The position numbers and the translations under genes are program-made. Shown here piece by piece: positions 54,331-64,000 of a stretch of 64,000 nt of DNA. Below the pieces are notes generated by a model. The model searched no databases and was not told where the DNA came from. It saw only the letters and a program-made list of their open reading frames with translations. Location of the stretch: positions 434,001-498,000 of the forward strand of contig JACCIC010000125.1 in the NCBI GenBank assembly GCA_018907035.1. Reading direction: 5' to 3'. The stretch is from Sycobia sp. Sy_11 (lineage: Eukaryota; Arthropoda; Insecta; Hymenoptera; Epichrysomallidae). Position 1 is the first letter of the stretch. Each line of letters opens with the position of its first letter.

Positions 54331-54636
54331 TTAAATAAATATAATTAAAAAATATTTATTATCTGTGTATTCTTTAACCTCAGTTTAGTTCTTTGAAGAT
54401 GAACCAAATTGGTTCGAAATATCGGATAATGTATCAAGAAGATATGGTGAATTTAGGTGGTGAGGGACAGTCGGCTGTCCTTTACGAACATAATATAATA
54501 TATTTATTATTTTAATTTTTTTTATTTTATTTTATTTTTATTTTTAGAATTAATTTTTATTTCGAATTACAGGAATGATTATAAACAAGGACAGCTAACT
54601 CTCATTATCATATCATACTTCATATCATATCATATC
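54331..54636 (+). mobile_element. Penelope-like element 3' tail fragment
   Basis: AATAAATATAATTAAAAAATATTTATT leads into a conserved tail at about 54380-54480 (GAAGATGAACC ... GGTTCGAAAT, then GGTGGTGAGGGACAG). It matches 37740-37840 on the same strand and 19240-19320 on the opposite strand. No GIY-YIG coding sequence remains. A short (CATAT)n tandem is at about 54612-54645. Confidence 0.6.
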
Positions 54637-57600
54637 ATACTTCATACTATTATAATTTATAAAGACAAAGCGTGTTTTTGTTTTACGCGATAACCGGAAA
54701 AACTACTGAACCGATTGTTCTGAAGTTTGACATATAGATTCTAAATTTTCTTGGGAAGGACATAGGCTATGTTTTCTCTTGAAAATCATTTTACTTTGAA
54801 CAATAAATTAAGTTAACAGTTTTAGTGGTCAGTTTCACCAGCTGCCACTAGGTGGCGTCTTCAATCACGAACATCAACTCAATGTAGTCGGCTTAAAGTA
54901 TTAATACCAGGCCAACTCGAGTGAATGTTCATATCCAACATTGGTATTCATATCCTAAAGGAGGTGTGACGTTAGTCGGTATTACCTTTTTTGTTCTTCA
55001 GGTTAATCTGACATTACTCTCACACCTTATGCATATATTTTGATTTTTGTATATTTTTGAATGTTTCTCACGTGAAAAATGCTCTTTTTCTCTCTCTCTC
55101 TTTATCTTTTTTTATAAGATGGTTGTATGCCAAATCATGCTACAAATAATTTGTGAAAACAAATTATAAGGATAATTTGATATTTTTTTGAATATTCTAT
55201 TTTTTTCTGTGTAAGAAGAAAATTATATAATTATTTTGAAACATGAATTATATAGAATATTCAAATAAAAGCATCAAAATAACTAAATAATTTTTGAAAA
55301 GGGTTTAAAGTCTATAATTTTCAGATTTTTCCCTTGCTTATTGATTTGTCAAACATAAATCAAATTGTTTTAATATTATAGGGGGTTTTCAGTATATATG
55401 TAGAGTTGTGGTTTTATCGATTTTTATTTGAAAAAATTAATTTTAAAAAATAATTAAAATTATTTAAATTGACATATATCTATATATACCATTTCATATA
55501 ACCAAAAATGTAAAATTCAATATAAATTGTTAGACGTGATATCCAATATAAATTGTGTTTTGTTTTTTTTACTAATATACATTTATGAATTATTAATTAT
55601 TTAAGCAAACAAATTAAAGTTCATTTTTATTGGGGTGCCTCTTTGATACGTCAACAAGTACAACTTCCTTAAAACAATTATTTATTTAACCTATTTAAAT
55701 CATGACAAAATTTCAAAAGTTCAAATTCAAATTTTAATGTTAATTTATAATTATAAAAATTGTTATATTTATTTTGGCCATTAATTCCATCAGCGATTCT
55801 ACTACTTCTATATGAATTTATACTTTTCTTTATATAGGGGGTAATTGAAAATTTTATTTCAAAAAAGTGCTACGTGTCAAAAAATAATATTTCGTTTTTA
55901 AATGTTGTTGTTTTCAATTGTATTAAACTGGTGACTCCAATAACTTTTTCTATCATTCAAAAATGGATTTGAAGATTTTTCAATTCTGATGGACTTGGCA
56001 AACTGTACAACTAGGTGAAGTTAATTTTTGAAACCGAACGTAGATTTTCTTACAATTATATTGATTAAATTGTTATAGTTAAATATATATTTATATATAT
56101 TTATATTAAATATATGCTTTAGTACTAAATACTTAAATAGTAAATATGCATTACAAAATAAAGTGTTACTCATTAAATAATTTATTATTTTAAATAAATA
56201 TTTAAAAAGTGGAAAAAAAGCAATTTATTTAAAATATGTAAATTTATAATTAATATAAATAAACTATCAGAAATACATTTTTTTTGGTTCGAAATATTTG
56301 GAAGATAGAAGTTATATATGTATTTCAGACAAACAATTTCGTTTTGAGAAATATTTTTTTTCGTATAAATAAGTTGTACGTTACTTAAGAATGCAAAATT
56401 TTTTGTGCACATATTCTTGAAGATAACAGAATTAATAACAGTATTCAAACATTTTATTTATTTACATGATCTTTATTAAATTAATAAATAAGTTAATTGG
56501 ATGTGTTACAGTTAGTTTTTGTTGGGATTAAGACGAAATATGCTGCGCAATTTTTTATAAATGATTATTACTATAATGGAGATGGCTATAACATATAATA
56601 ATACGTCAAATAATCGTTTAATATTTTTATAAATGCTGTTGAAAACTTTGATCCCCTTGATCAAACAATAAGTCGGGAGTTCCAAATCTTATAAAAGCTT
56701 TGCTCGCAGACGTAATAAATATATTTCAATAAATTCGAAATTCTATTTTAACCAGGGATTTTTTTTAGAATATTGTATTGCATTTCTTTGAAATAAACCA
56801 AATTACTAACTATTAAAGTGTTTAAATAAGTAAAGAAAAATATCATTCATAATCAGCACTGATGAAAATTCAAATTCGAGTGATTTTGATAATATTAAGT
56901 TCGCGGATAATACTTCTAAACGATTTCGAGTGCACGGCAAGTTGTTTCGCTCTATTAAATGCTTAACTTTGGTATTCACCGCTAGGTGGCGAACATGTCC
57001 TTGGATCACATATAAAAGGTTTGACGAAGTGTAATCTACATATAACCAAGCGAACGTCGATATTTTTCTAGAGATTTATGCTTTTTGCCTAATTCACATA
57101 AATTTGCTGATTAATTGTTTTTTAATTCAAAATATCATGCCCAAATCGTTGAAAAGTTCTCTTAGTAGAAATACTAGACATGCTCGACGACAGTCTACAT
57201 TACGATTATATGAGACTACTAATCAGAGTAATTTTAGACGTGTTCGAGAAAGACAGTCCATAGCTCTGCATCGAGCTTCTACTGTTACTCAACAAACTGA
57301 ATTTGAACTTTTACAACAAGACAGAGTTGCGTCTAATATTGCCGAATTAAGGTCTGCAACTTTAAAATTTCGATCAGCTTTTGAATACGATCCTGCTTTT
57401 GATTACCTGCATATTAACTACTTACAAATTGGTGTAATGAACACAATATGCAGTCATTGTTCAGCAAAAAAATGGAAAGGTGAAGCACCTTCAATGTGCT
57501 GTTCTGGTGGCAAAATTTTACTTCCTCAACTTGAGTTGATAGAGCCTCTACGCGGATTAATATTAGGAACACATCCTTTGTCAAAAAATTTTCTTGCCAA

Positions 57601-58800
57601 TATAAGGGAATATAATAGTTTGTTTCAAATGACCTTATTTGGAGCCAAGGAAATTGTAAAAGGTAATTTTATGCCTACATTTAAAATTCAGGGGCAAGTT
57701 TACCATCGTATAGGAAGTTTATTTCCGGCTTCTGGTGAAAAAGAACAATTTTTACAAATTTTTTTCATATCGGAAGCTGATCAAATTTCTCTACGAAATA
57801 ACTTAGACATATTGCTCTACATTGTCGACATGGACCATTGCAGAAAGTTTCAGAATTACATCGTTCCTACGATGCTCTGCAATATCCTTTTATATTTTCT
57901 AGAAGCGAAGATGGTTATTGTTTAAATATTTCTCTAAATGATAATCCCCAGCGAAAAGTTTCATGTACGCAATTTTATGCATATAGATTTATGATAAGGA
58001 ATAATAACGGTAACTTCTTGCATCATTATAAATCCTTATTGAATCAATATTGCGTTGATATGATGGCTAAAATGATATTTGAAAGATTAGCTTTTATTCG
58101 TTTCAATCAGCAAAAACTGCGAGCAGATGATTATATAAATCTCCCAGTTACTCTTGAGCAAGATGTTAATGTAAATTCTAAAAATATAGGGCAAAGCATA
58201 ATTCTCCCATCATCAGTTACTTGATCTCCACGTTATATGCATCAGAAATCACAAGATGCTATGGCGTATGTGCGTAAATATGGGCGTCCAGATTTATTTA
58301 TAACTTTTACGTGCAACCGTGTATGGCCAGAAATAAAGCAGGAACTATTTTCTGATCAAACGTCCAAAGATAGATATGATATTATTTCTAGAGTTTTTCA
58401 ATTAAAATTAAAGAAATTAATGGACCTGATTACTAAAAAGGAAGTATTTAATGAAGTCAATTGCTATTCATTCAGTATTAAATGGCAAAAACGAGGATTA
58501 CCTCATAGTTATATTTTGGTGTGGTTAGAAACTAAAATTCGACCAGATGAGATCGATGTTATAATTTCTGCAGAACTTCCGGACAAAAATATTGATCCAA
58601 TACTGTATGAAATAGTATGCAGACACATGTGTCATGGTCTATGCGGGGAAATGAATAGGTCGTTACCATGCTATTACCAAATTCTAAATAAATTGTTGCT
58701 ATTAAATATATTTTTTTATTTTATTATTTTTGCATATTCAGCTGAAATATTTTATAAAATTTTTGTTTTAATCAAACATTATTTTCCAGTGTAGTTTTCT
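54637..58800 (+). mobile_element. Helitron, 5' end to Rep; 3' end not found
   Basis: The presumed 5' end near 54640 (TCATACTATTATAATTTATAAAG, then AAAAACTACTGAACCGATTG) has the style of insect Helitron 5' termini. An AT-rich 2.4-kb stretch without genes follows, then the Rep-type protein. No helicase domain follows, and the CTRR hairpin end was not identified. The 54650-57100 stretch contains no recognised coding motif. Confidence 0.5.
57104..58794 (+). pseudogene. Helitron Rep protein, N-terminal and HUH region
   Basis: The frame from 57104 has a basic N-terminus, then CSHCSAKKWKGE (zinc-like, residues 115-128) and LRGLILGTHPLSKNFLANIR, the Helitron-like N domain. A frameshift near 57830 leads to the continuation at 57838-58224, and a TGA at 58222-58224 precedes the last part. 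AYVRKYGRPDLFITFTCN (about 58246-58300) and WQKRGLPHSYILVWLETK (about 58483-58535) are hallmark Rep blocks. The usual His-x-His of the HUH nuclease reads His-Ser-Tyr, so a metal ligand is lost. CHGLCGEMNRSLPC follows, after which the sequence is AT-rich. No helicase remains. In the family, Rep nicks DNA for rolling-circle transposition. Confidence 0.85.
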
Positions 58801-60077
58801 GAATTTGAATCTACTTTTTAAATATATTCTATTTACTTCATCAGCTATCTCATATACCTAGATGACTGCGAAAATCTTGCAAACTATTGCCAGATGAGAT
58901 GGTGACACCCATTCACAAGGTATACGTATCATCGATGTTAAAAAAAAATATTTTTCCTCACTGTGCATGGTACCTTTGAACAGAAAAATTAATTAATCTG
59001 TATTATATTAGTTGACTTATGCAACCTAAAATATTCGCAGTTTTCAGTAATTCGTTGAAAAAATATTCATTTTTACTACTAATTATTTATAATTTGTTAT
59101 TGTAACATAGATTTTATTAACACAGATTTTATTGCTGTAACAATGTGATTTTATTCCTAAATAATTATCTTTAAAAATGAATTTGATTTCAGATAATTAA
59201 AGTTGAATGAGAAATTAAAATCTATTAAAAAGGTTTGTAAAAAGTTGTAAAGTAGTTTTATGGATTATTATGATAAATTTAAATTACTGTAAAGCAAATA
59301 TAATTGAAATTACAAAAAAATTGTCAAGTTAAAATTAACTTTTCAATAAAATTCATTACTCTCTGTTAAACATTAAATGTTGTCAAAACAAAATCTTTTC
59401 ACAACAAACAACAATTATTATAATCAAAAAAATTTTGAAAGAAGGAAAATAGATTGTTACTAAAAATCATTATAAACAATTTATGTTCCTAAATTAACGT
59501 AACCTTCTTTATTTAATTGATAAAATAGTTATCTTTTTGAAAAAAATTTTTTTGAAAATTAATCATTTAATTATACATAAACTTAATTTATTTCACAAAA
59601 TATATTAAAATTAATTTTTATAAAAATAAAAATGTTATAACTGATCTTGTTATAACTTTTACTAATTCTCATTGTTACCAATAATTTGCTATTAATAATT
59701 TATTTTGTAAAATCAATTATCTATAAAATTATTTGCGTGTTCAATTAAATTCATTAATTAAATGTAAAAATTTCTATTATAAAAATAAATTATCAATAAC
59801 AAGCTTGTGTCATAACTTATAGTAATTTAAAATACTTATACATTTTTTTGTTGATAATGCATATTGCATCAAATACAAAACTTCACATTCTATCCTATTC
59901 TAAAATGTTGTAGAATGTAAATCTTATATCTTATAGTTATAATTTACATAACATATAACTTTTTAACTTCTATATTTTTATTTTATTTTATTTTTAATTT
60001 TAGCATTTAATTTCAAGAATTTCATTTTCCATTTTTGATTTATATTATATATATACTTAATTTATAATTTTATAATT
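58801..60077. other. Very AT-rich DNA, no gene recognised
   Basis: There are long A and T runs and no coding motif. It may contain the unrecognised Helitron 3' part. Confidence 0.5.
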
Positions 60078-60242
60078 TAAGACAATTAATGGATTTTCTC
60101 TTTTTGTTCCTACGCGTTATTTACTCCAATCTAATATAAGCATTAAAAATTAAAATTAAATTTTTTAAACTAATTAAGGAACTAATCGAGTCTTATGATT
60201 TTGTGCTAAAATAGATATTCCTTAATTAGTTTAAAAAATTTA
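60078..60242 (+). repeat. Dispersed repeat with hairpin, copy 1
   Basis: The first 80 bases (GACAATTAATGGATTTTCTC, then CTACGCGTTATTTACT) match 62047-62127. Then a 23-base arm, AATTTTTTAAACTAATTAAG and on, pairs with its reverse complement ending TTTAAAAAATTT at about 60242. The loop holds GTCTTATGATTTTGTGC. In the second copy the loop is inverted. Confidence 0.75.
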
Positions 60243-60636
60243 ATTTTGTTGAATTCAGTTTTATTTAAAATTTGTTTTTTATTATTTAACTACTTTTTTT
60301 TCTCATGTTTTTTTAAACTGGTTTGATTTTTATAAAATTTTTTTTATCTCACAATTTTTTTTCACCAAATTTTTTACTACAATTTCTTTTTCAATCGATT
60401 GTTTTGTATTCGATTTTATTTTTTTCTTTTAGAGAAAAATTGCACGGAAAATAAGTATTATATTTTTATATAATCTATATTTTTTTATTCAATTTGTTCC
60501 AAAACCTTTTTTTGTTATCAATCACTCTAATATTAGTAATCAAGCGACTCAAAATCTATACTTAATCTATCTATCCAGAATTTTTATCAGTTTTTTATTT
60601 AAATCTGACAAGTTGTTCGAAACATCTCTGTTTCAA

Positions 60637-60638
<2 letters not shown>
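60243..60638. other. AT-rich DNA, nothing recognised
   Basis: T-rich stretch with no coding motif. Confidence 0.5.

Positions 60639-60682
<44 letters not shown>
60639..60682. repeat. (TA)n microsatellite, left flank of solo LTR
   Basis: 44 bases of AT repeat ending at the LTR start. Confidence 0.95.
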
Positions 60683-60685
<3 letters not shown>

Positions 60686-61625
60686 GACGAGGAACGCAAG
60701 CACTGCGTGCGCCTGCCTTCCCCGTCCCGTTGCTCTCTCTCTAGCCGTAGCATGTACATATTTATCTGTATATTTATATGTAGAAATGTTTATCTGTTGC
60801 AGGCCGACGCACAACCACCGGCGGAGGAGCGGGGAGTGAGGAGAGACAGCCACGCGCGCGAATTAGGCAGAAAGAAAGAGAGCCGCGAGGAGAAAACAAC
60901 GCGTACCGGCCTTCTACACACGTCGTCCGTGTCCATTTTTTCCCGGTTGCTAACGCCGTGCCGCGACGAATCGTGTGTGGGAACCAACCTTGTGTTCCAA
61001 GGTTCCCCCCCGCCTCGTACCTCGTCCTCGGGGAGAGTGCCCGGTTCAACGCGCTTGTGGTGCTACAGTGGTGCGAGGGTGTGCAGTGCCCCCGCCCCGA
61101 ATACGAGCTCGAGCGGACGAATTGTCGTCCGCCCCATCTACGCGGAATAACCGCCCCATCCCGGGGCTCCCGGAGGTCTACGTCACCGCCGCCCCCGGCA
61201 AAGGAAGGCGCTATTGCGCTTCGAGAACGCGCTGCGAGACCTGCGGGTTCCGGCTCTCTGTAAGTGGCAGCTCCTTTTCTCTCTCTCTCTCTCTTCCCGA
61301 AGGCCCCGCGCGCCGTCGCCTTGGCGACCCTCGGCCTGCGTCCCGCACGCCTCGTATATAGGCGCTGCAGTGTATGTGTATATTTGGCGCCGCGGCATTA
61401 AATCGTATTTAAATTTTAATTATCTGTATTATTTTTTTTTTCATTATCATCAAGTGTGCTCTATTAGCCATCCTATTCCACGCGCAGTCCCACAACGCGA
61501 TATTTCGCCCTTCGCGGACCGCCCCTCTCCCTCGCCGAAATCCTTCGGGGCTAAGCCCAGCCGGGCACAGATTTGCAACGGCCGTGCCCGCCGTCCTCGT
61601 GCTCGAGGCGGACACGCGCACCGTT

Positions 61626-61628
<3 letters not shown>
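60683..61628. mobile_element. Solo-LTR-like element with TGTGACG/CGTTACA ends in (TA)n
   Basis: 946 bp beginning TGTGACGAGG and ending CACCGTTACA, with ATAT on both sides (60679-60682 and 61629-61632). It is GC/CpG-rich between two halves of one (TA)n tract, so the element clearly landed inside the microsatellite. There are no retroviral coding motifs; a TTTAAATTTTAATTATC region at about 61409 could hold the polyadenylation area. The termini resemble the element at 29697-31138 and the end at 16415. The open frames inside are not called. Confidence 0.65.

Positions 61629-61670
<42 letters not shown>
61629..61670. repeat. (TA)n microsatellite, right flank of solo LTR
   Basis: 42 bases of AT repeat directly after the LTR end. 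Confidence 0.95.
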
Positions 61671-61674
<4 letters not shown>

Positions 61675-62046
61675 TAATATACATTTATGATTATAAACGA
61701 TTTATTATATGTTCTTTAAAATATTATACTATAATTTTCAGAATAAAATAAGTTATTGCAATTACTCTAATATATATACTTAAGTAATTCAGATAATTTT
61801 TTTTTAACAAATTCTTCAATAGATAATTTCATCATAAGTGAGGTTATGTCCACAATCACTGCAATATTATAAATAAACAAACAGAATAATTTCGTTATTA
61901 ATTTATGCAGAAAATGACTCTATGATTTAGATTAATCTTTGTGTTAAATCGGAATTACACAAATTGTTTATCAATATGTATATCATACCAATAAGTAATA
62001 ATACAGAGTATTTTTGATTTATATTATTATTTATATTTTTATTATT
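61671..62046. other. AT-rich DNA, nothing recognised
   Basis: No coding motif seen. Confidence 0.5.
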
Positions 62047-62190
62047 TGAGACAATTAATGGATTTTCTCTTTTTGTTCCTACGCGTTATTTACTACAATA
62101 TAATATAAGCATTAAAAATTAAAATGAAATTTTTAAAATTAATTAAAGAATATCTATTTTAGCACAAAATCATAAGACTCAATTTGAAAT
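62047..62190 (+). repeat. Dispersed repeat with hairpin, copy 2, loop inverted
   Basis: The first 80 bases match copy 1 (60078-60160). The arm AAATTTTTAAAATTAATTAA follows, then the loop in opposite orientation (TATTTTAGCACAAAATCATA is the reverse complement of the copy 1 loop). The closing arm is largely lost. Confidence 0.75.
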
Positions 62191-62926
62191 TTCTATAATG
62201 GAAGAAAAGAAAGTCTTGATTTTCTGTAGAATCAGAAATTCGTCTGCATGATAAAGCTGGGATCGGAGTTGGGTCTGAATTGCTTTTTGATACTCGTGCG
62301 CATATTAGATGTTTTGGTTTAGCCTCTGTAATGATATAAACGAAAACGACAACGTCGCATTGGACAAAAGCGTATAACTATATCTATATATATTTATTGT
62401 CTACGACACAGCTCGTGACGTAGGCAAATGCGCACATTAATTTATGCTGACGTAGCTGAGGGCGCACGCTCCCGGCGCTCGAGAATCGTCGAGTCTTTCG
62501 TATATGTCATCGGCAATCTCTCCTTATTATCTCTGGTAGGAACCCTGTTTACCTATTTGTAAATGACCCTACTCTGATCACCATCTTGACTGTTATGACG
62601 TCACGAATACCATTTTCAATAGTATTCAATCAGATTCAATACTTGGATAGGAATAATAAGGGGAGATCGCCGACGCTTATGGGAGAGACTGCAATAAAAA
62701 TGTTCGACTGAAAACGAGGGCCTCTAGTGGCCGAAGCGAGGTACAGACCGTTTCGTGGGATATTCCAGCTGTTGTTTTTCGAGCTCGTACGATGGTGCGC
62801 TCGAGGGGCGTATCGACTGTCTTCGGCGCGTGCGGGGTAAAGCATGGTGAGACAATAGGCTGGCAGCGGAGTGCCATAAAAGATGAGCAGCTTATAGTGG
62901 CAGCGACCAAAAAGAAATTTTATTGC

Positions 62927-62929
<3 letters not shown>
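62191..62929. other. Mixed non-coding DNA, nothing recognised
   Basis: 62400-62520 and 62640-62900 are CpG-richer than the surroundings, but I see no element end, coding motif or RNA gene. Confidence 0.4.

Positions 62930-62980
<51 letters not shown>
62930..62980. repeat. (CA)n microsatellite
   Basis: About 51 bases of CA repeat. Confidence 0.95.
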
Positions 62981-62983
<3 letters not shown>

Positions 62984-63450
62984 AGGAAGTTTTTTTAAGG
63001 AAAACTGGCTATTTTGTAAAAACGTATTTATTTCAGTCCAACAATAATTCATTTAAATTCAATTTATTTGAAACAAAAACATACATATTTAAAACGAACG
63101 TTTGAAATCAATAGTTAGGTTTATTTGAAAAGCAACAAATATTTGTTACGTTACAAATACTTTTAAATGATTAGAATATCTAATACACTATACGTGCCTT
63201 ATTTTATACTTTTGTATAAAGTATGTTTTAGTTGTGTAAGTAATTTTTAAAATTAAGATTTTTAGTGCTGAAGAGTAGACCAACCATGGTTCAGAGTTTA
63301 GCAATTGTCTCGGCTCCTTAACTTAACTTAACATTGAGAAAATATTCATGGCCATTTTCAGCAATTGATCGATGTTTATGAATGCAATAGATCTCGTAAA
63401 AGCTGCTAATAGACTGTAAAGTTTTCCAAAAATTATTTGATTGCTTTTTA
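62981..63450. other. AT-rich DNA, nothing recognised
   Basis: No coding motif seen. It ends in TA at 63449-63450, the likely target site of mariner M4. Confidence 0.5.
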
Positions 63451-63797
63451 TTAGGAGTGTGAATAAGTCTTTCCCGTTTTTTGTAAGAGATGGCGCCACC
63501 AATACTGTGCGAGTATTCAATGGTTACATATGTCATAATCAAAGTTTATTCATATGTCAACAATTCCATACTAACACATTAGTTAAAATTTTTTCGCATC
63601 ATAAATTTTTGATATCGTGAAAATATCGAAATTTGAGCCGAGTCGACGTCATTTGCGGGAAGTTTCACTTTATTGGTTCAATTTGAAGAAATCTGCTGCC
63701 GAGACGCATCGATTGCTTCAGGAGGCTTATGGAGAAGGTTGTGTCGATGATTCAAGTGTTCGCGGATGGTTTCGACGCTTCAAAAGTGGTGATTTCG
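63451..63797 (+). pseudogene. Mariner M4: 5' TIR and transposase N-terminus
   Basis: TTAGGAGTGTGAATAAGTCT followed by TTCCCGTTTT starts at 63451 after a TA, a typical mariner 5' inverted repeat. The reading frame from about 63605 encodes FEPSRRHLREVSLYWFNLKK, AAETHRLLQEAYGEGCVDDS and VRGWFRRFKSGDF, the paired helix-turn-helix domain of mariner transposase. The position of the first Met is GTG (63617), so no ATG starts it. The transposase is cut at residue about 60, where Gypsy sequence continues in the same frame. Confidence 0.85.
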
Positions 63798-64000
63798 AAT
63801 TTAACGTTATGCTATTCGGACTACACTCAGCCCCCGCGTCGTTTCAACGTCTATTAGATTGCGTTATCACACCAGAATTAGCCCCACATGCTTTTGCTTA
63901 CTTAGATGATATTGTAATAGTGTCAAAAACCTATCCAGAACATATTAATCTATTACAAAAAGTATTCCGCCGATTACGAGCGAACTACTTGGACACATAA
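63798..64000 (+). pseudogene. Gypsy reverse transcriptase fragment, running off the window
   Basis: It reads FEFNVMLFGLHSAPASFQRL, then AYLDDIVIVSKTYPEHINLL and VFRRLRANYLDT. This is the Ty3/Gypsy palm with the catalytic Leu-Asp-Asp (YLDD near 63900). The frame is open from the mariner domain to the stop-less window end apart from the last codon TAA. Upstream RT fingers are missing, replaced by mariner M4. Confidence 0.88.

Noticed and set aside
60707..61398. Overlapping long frames on both strands in the solo LTR
   Set aside because: High GC content removes stop codons by chance in several frames at once; no domain in any.

Overview
This is animal nuclear DNA, most likely from an insect and plausibly a hymenopteran such as an ant or parasitoid wasp. 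That guess rests on the families present: SETMAR-like mariners, several Ty3/Gypsy and Ty1/Copia families, Penelope-like elements (PLEs), a Helitron, and an arthropod-type Polinton/adintovirus-like element. I recognise no intact host gene, rRNA, tRNA or CRISPR array. The window is a graveyard of nested, mostly decayed transposons in AT-rich DNA with many (TA)n, (CA)n and (GT)n microsatellites. Short CpG-rich islands near 26.5-26.9 kb and 27.4-27.6 kb are the only hints of host-like sequence.

Layout. 0-9.8 kb: two related Copia copies on the + strand (1-3.2 kb and 5.4-9.8 kb) with a truncated Gypsy on the - strand between them. 9.8-13 kb: PLE terminal repeats, an LTR/leader-like stretch and a third Copia (-). 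13-18.2 kb: a decayed Gypsy (-), a Gypsy integrase (-) and a mariner (-) whose 3' half reads in frame into that integrase. 18.5-19.8 kb: PLE 3' end (-) with a GIY-YIG domain. 20-24.7 kb: an RNase H-bearing LINE (+). 24.7-31.9 kb: mostly non-coding, with a Gypsy integrase tail and a solo-LTR-like element. 31.9-33.1 kb: mariner with TIRs and TA duplication. 33.5-35.1 kb: Gypsy (-). 35.2-49.6 kb: the most interesting locus (below). 51-53.8 kb: Tc1-like element and a second SETMAR-like mariner. 54.6-58.8 kb: Helitron. 60.7-61.6 kb: solo LTR inside a (TA)n tract. 63.4-64 kb: a mariner N-terminus fused in frame to a Gypsy reverse transcriptase.

The locus at 35.2-49.6 kb is an endogenous Polinton/adintovirus-like virion gene block, now pseudogenised and split by two younger insertions. 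On the - strand it holds a lysine-rich ORF fragment (35165-35615) and an A32/FtsK-like packaging ATPase. On the + strand it holds a phospholipase A2 plus adenain-like protease protein, a penton-like minor capsid protein and the N-terminal part of a major capsid protein. A PLE (about 35645-38055) sits between the lysine-rich ORF and the ATPase. An 8.04-kb Gypsy element (38431-46470, 4-bp ATAT duplication) cuts the ATPase between Walker A and Walker B. With the Gypsy and one ATAT removed, an open frame runs through the insertion site.

That Gypsy is the best-preserved element here. It has an LTR, a primer binding site, a long leader with a 57/58-bp minisatellite, gag, pol and a third ORF after pol. 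The third ORF has no visible signal peptide or membrane segment and carries a stretch that looks like an RNA-recognition-motif fold. I regard this as the best candidate for something undescribed. Every ORF in it has suffered frameshifts or nonsense changes.
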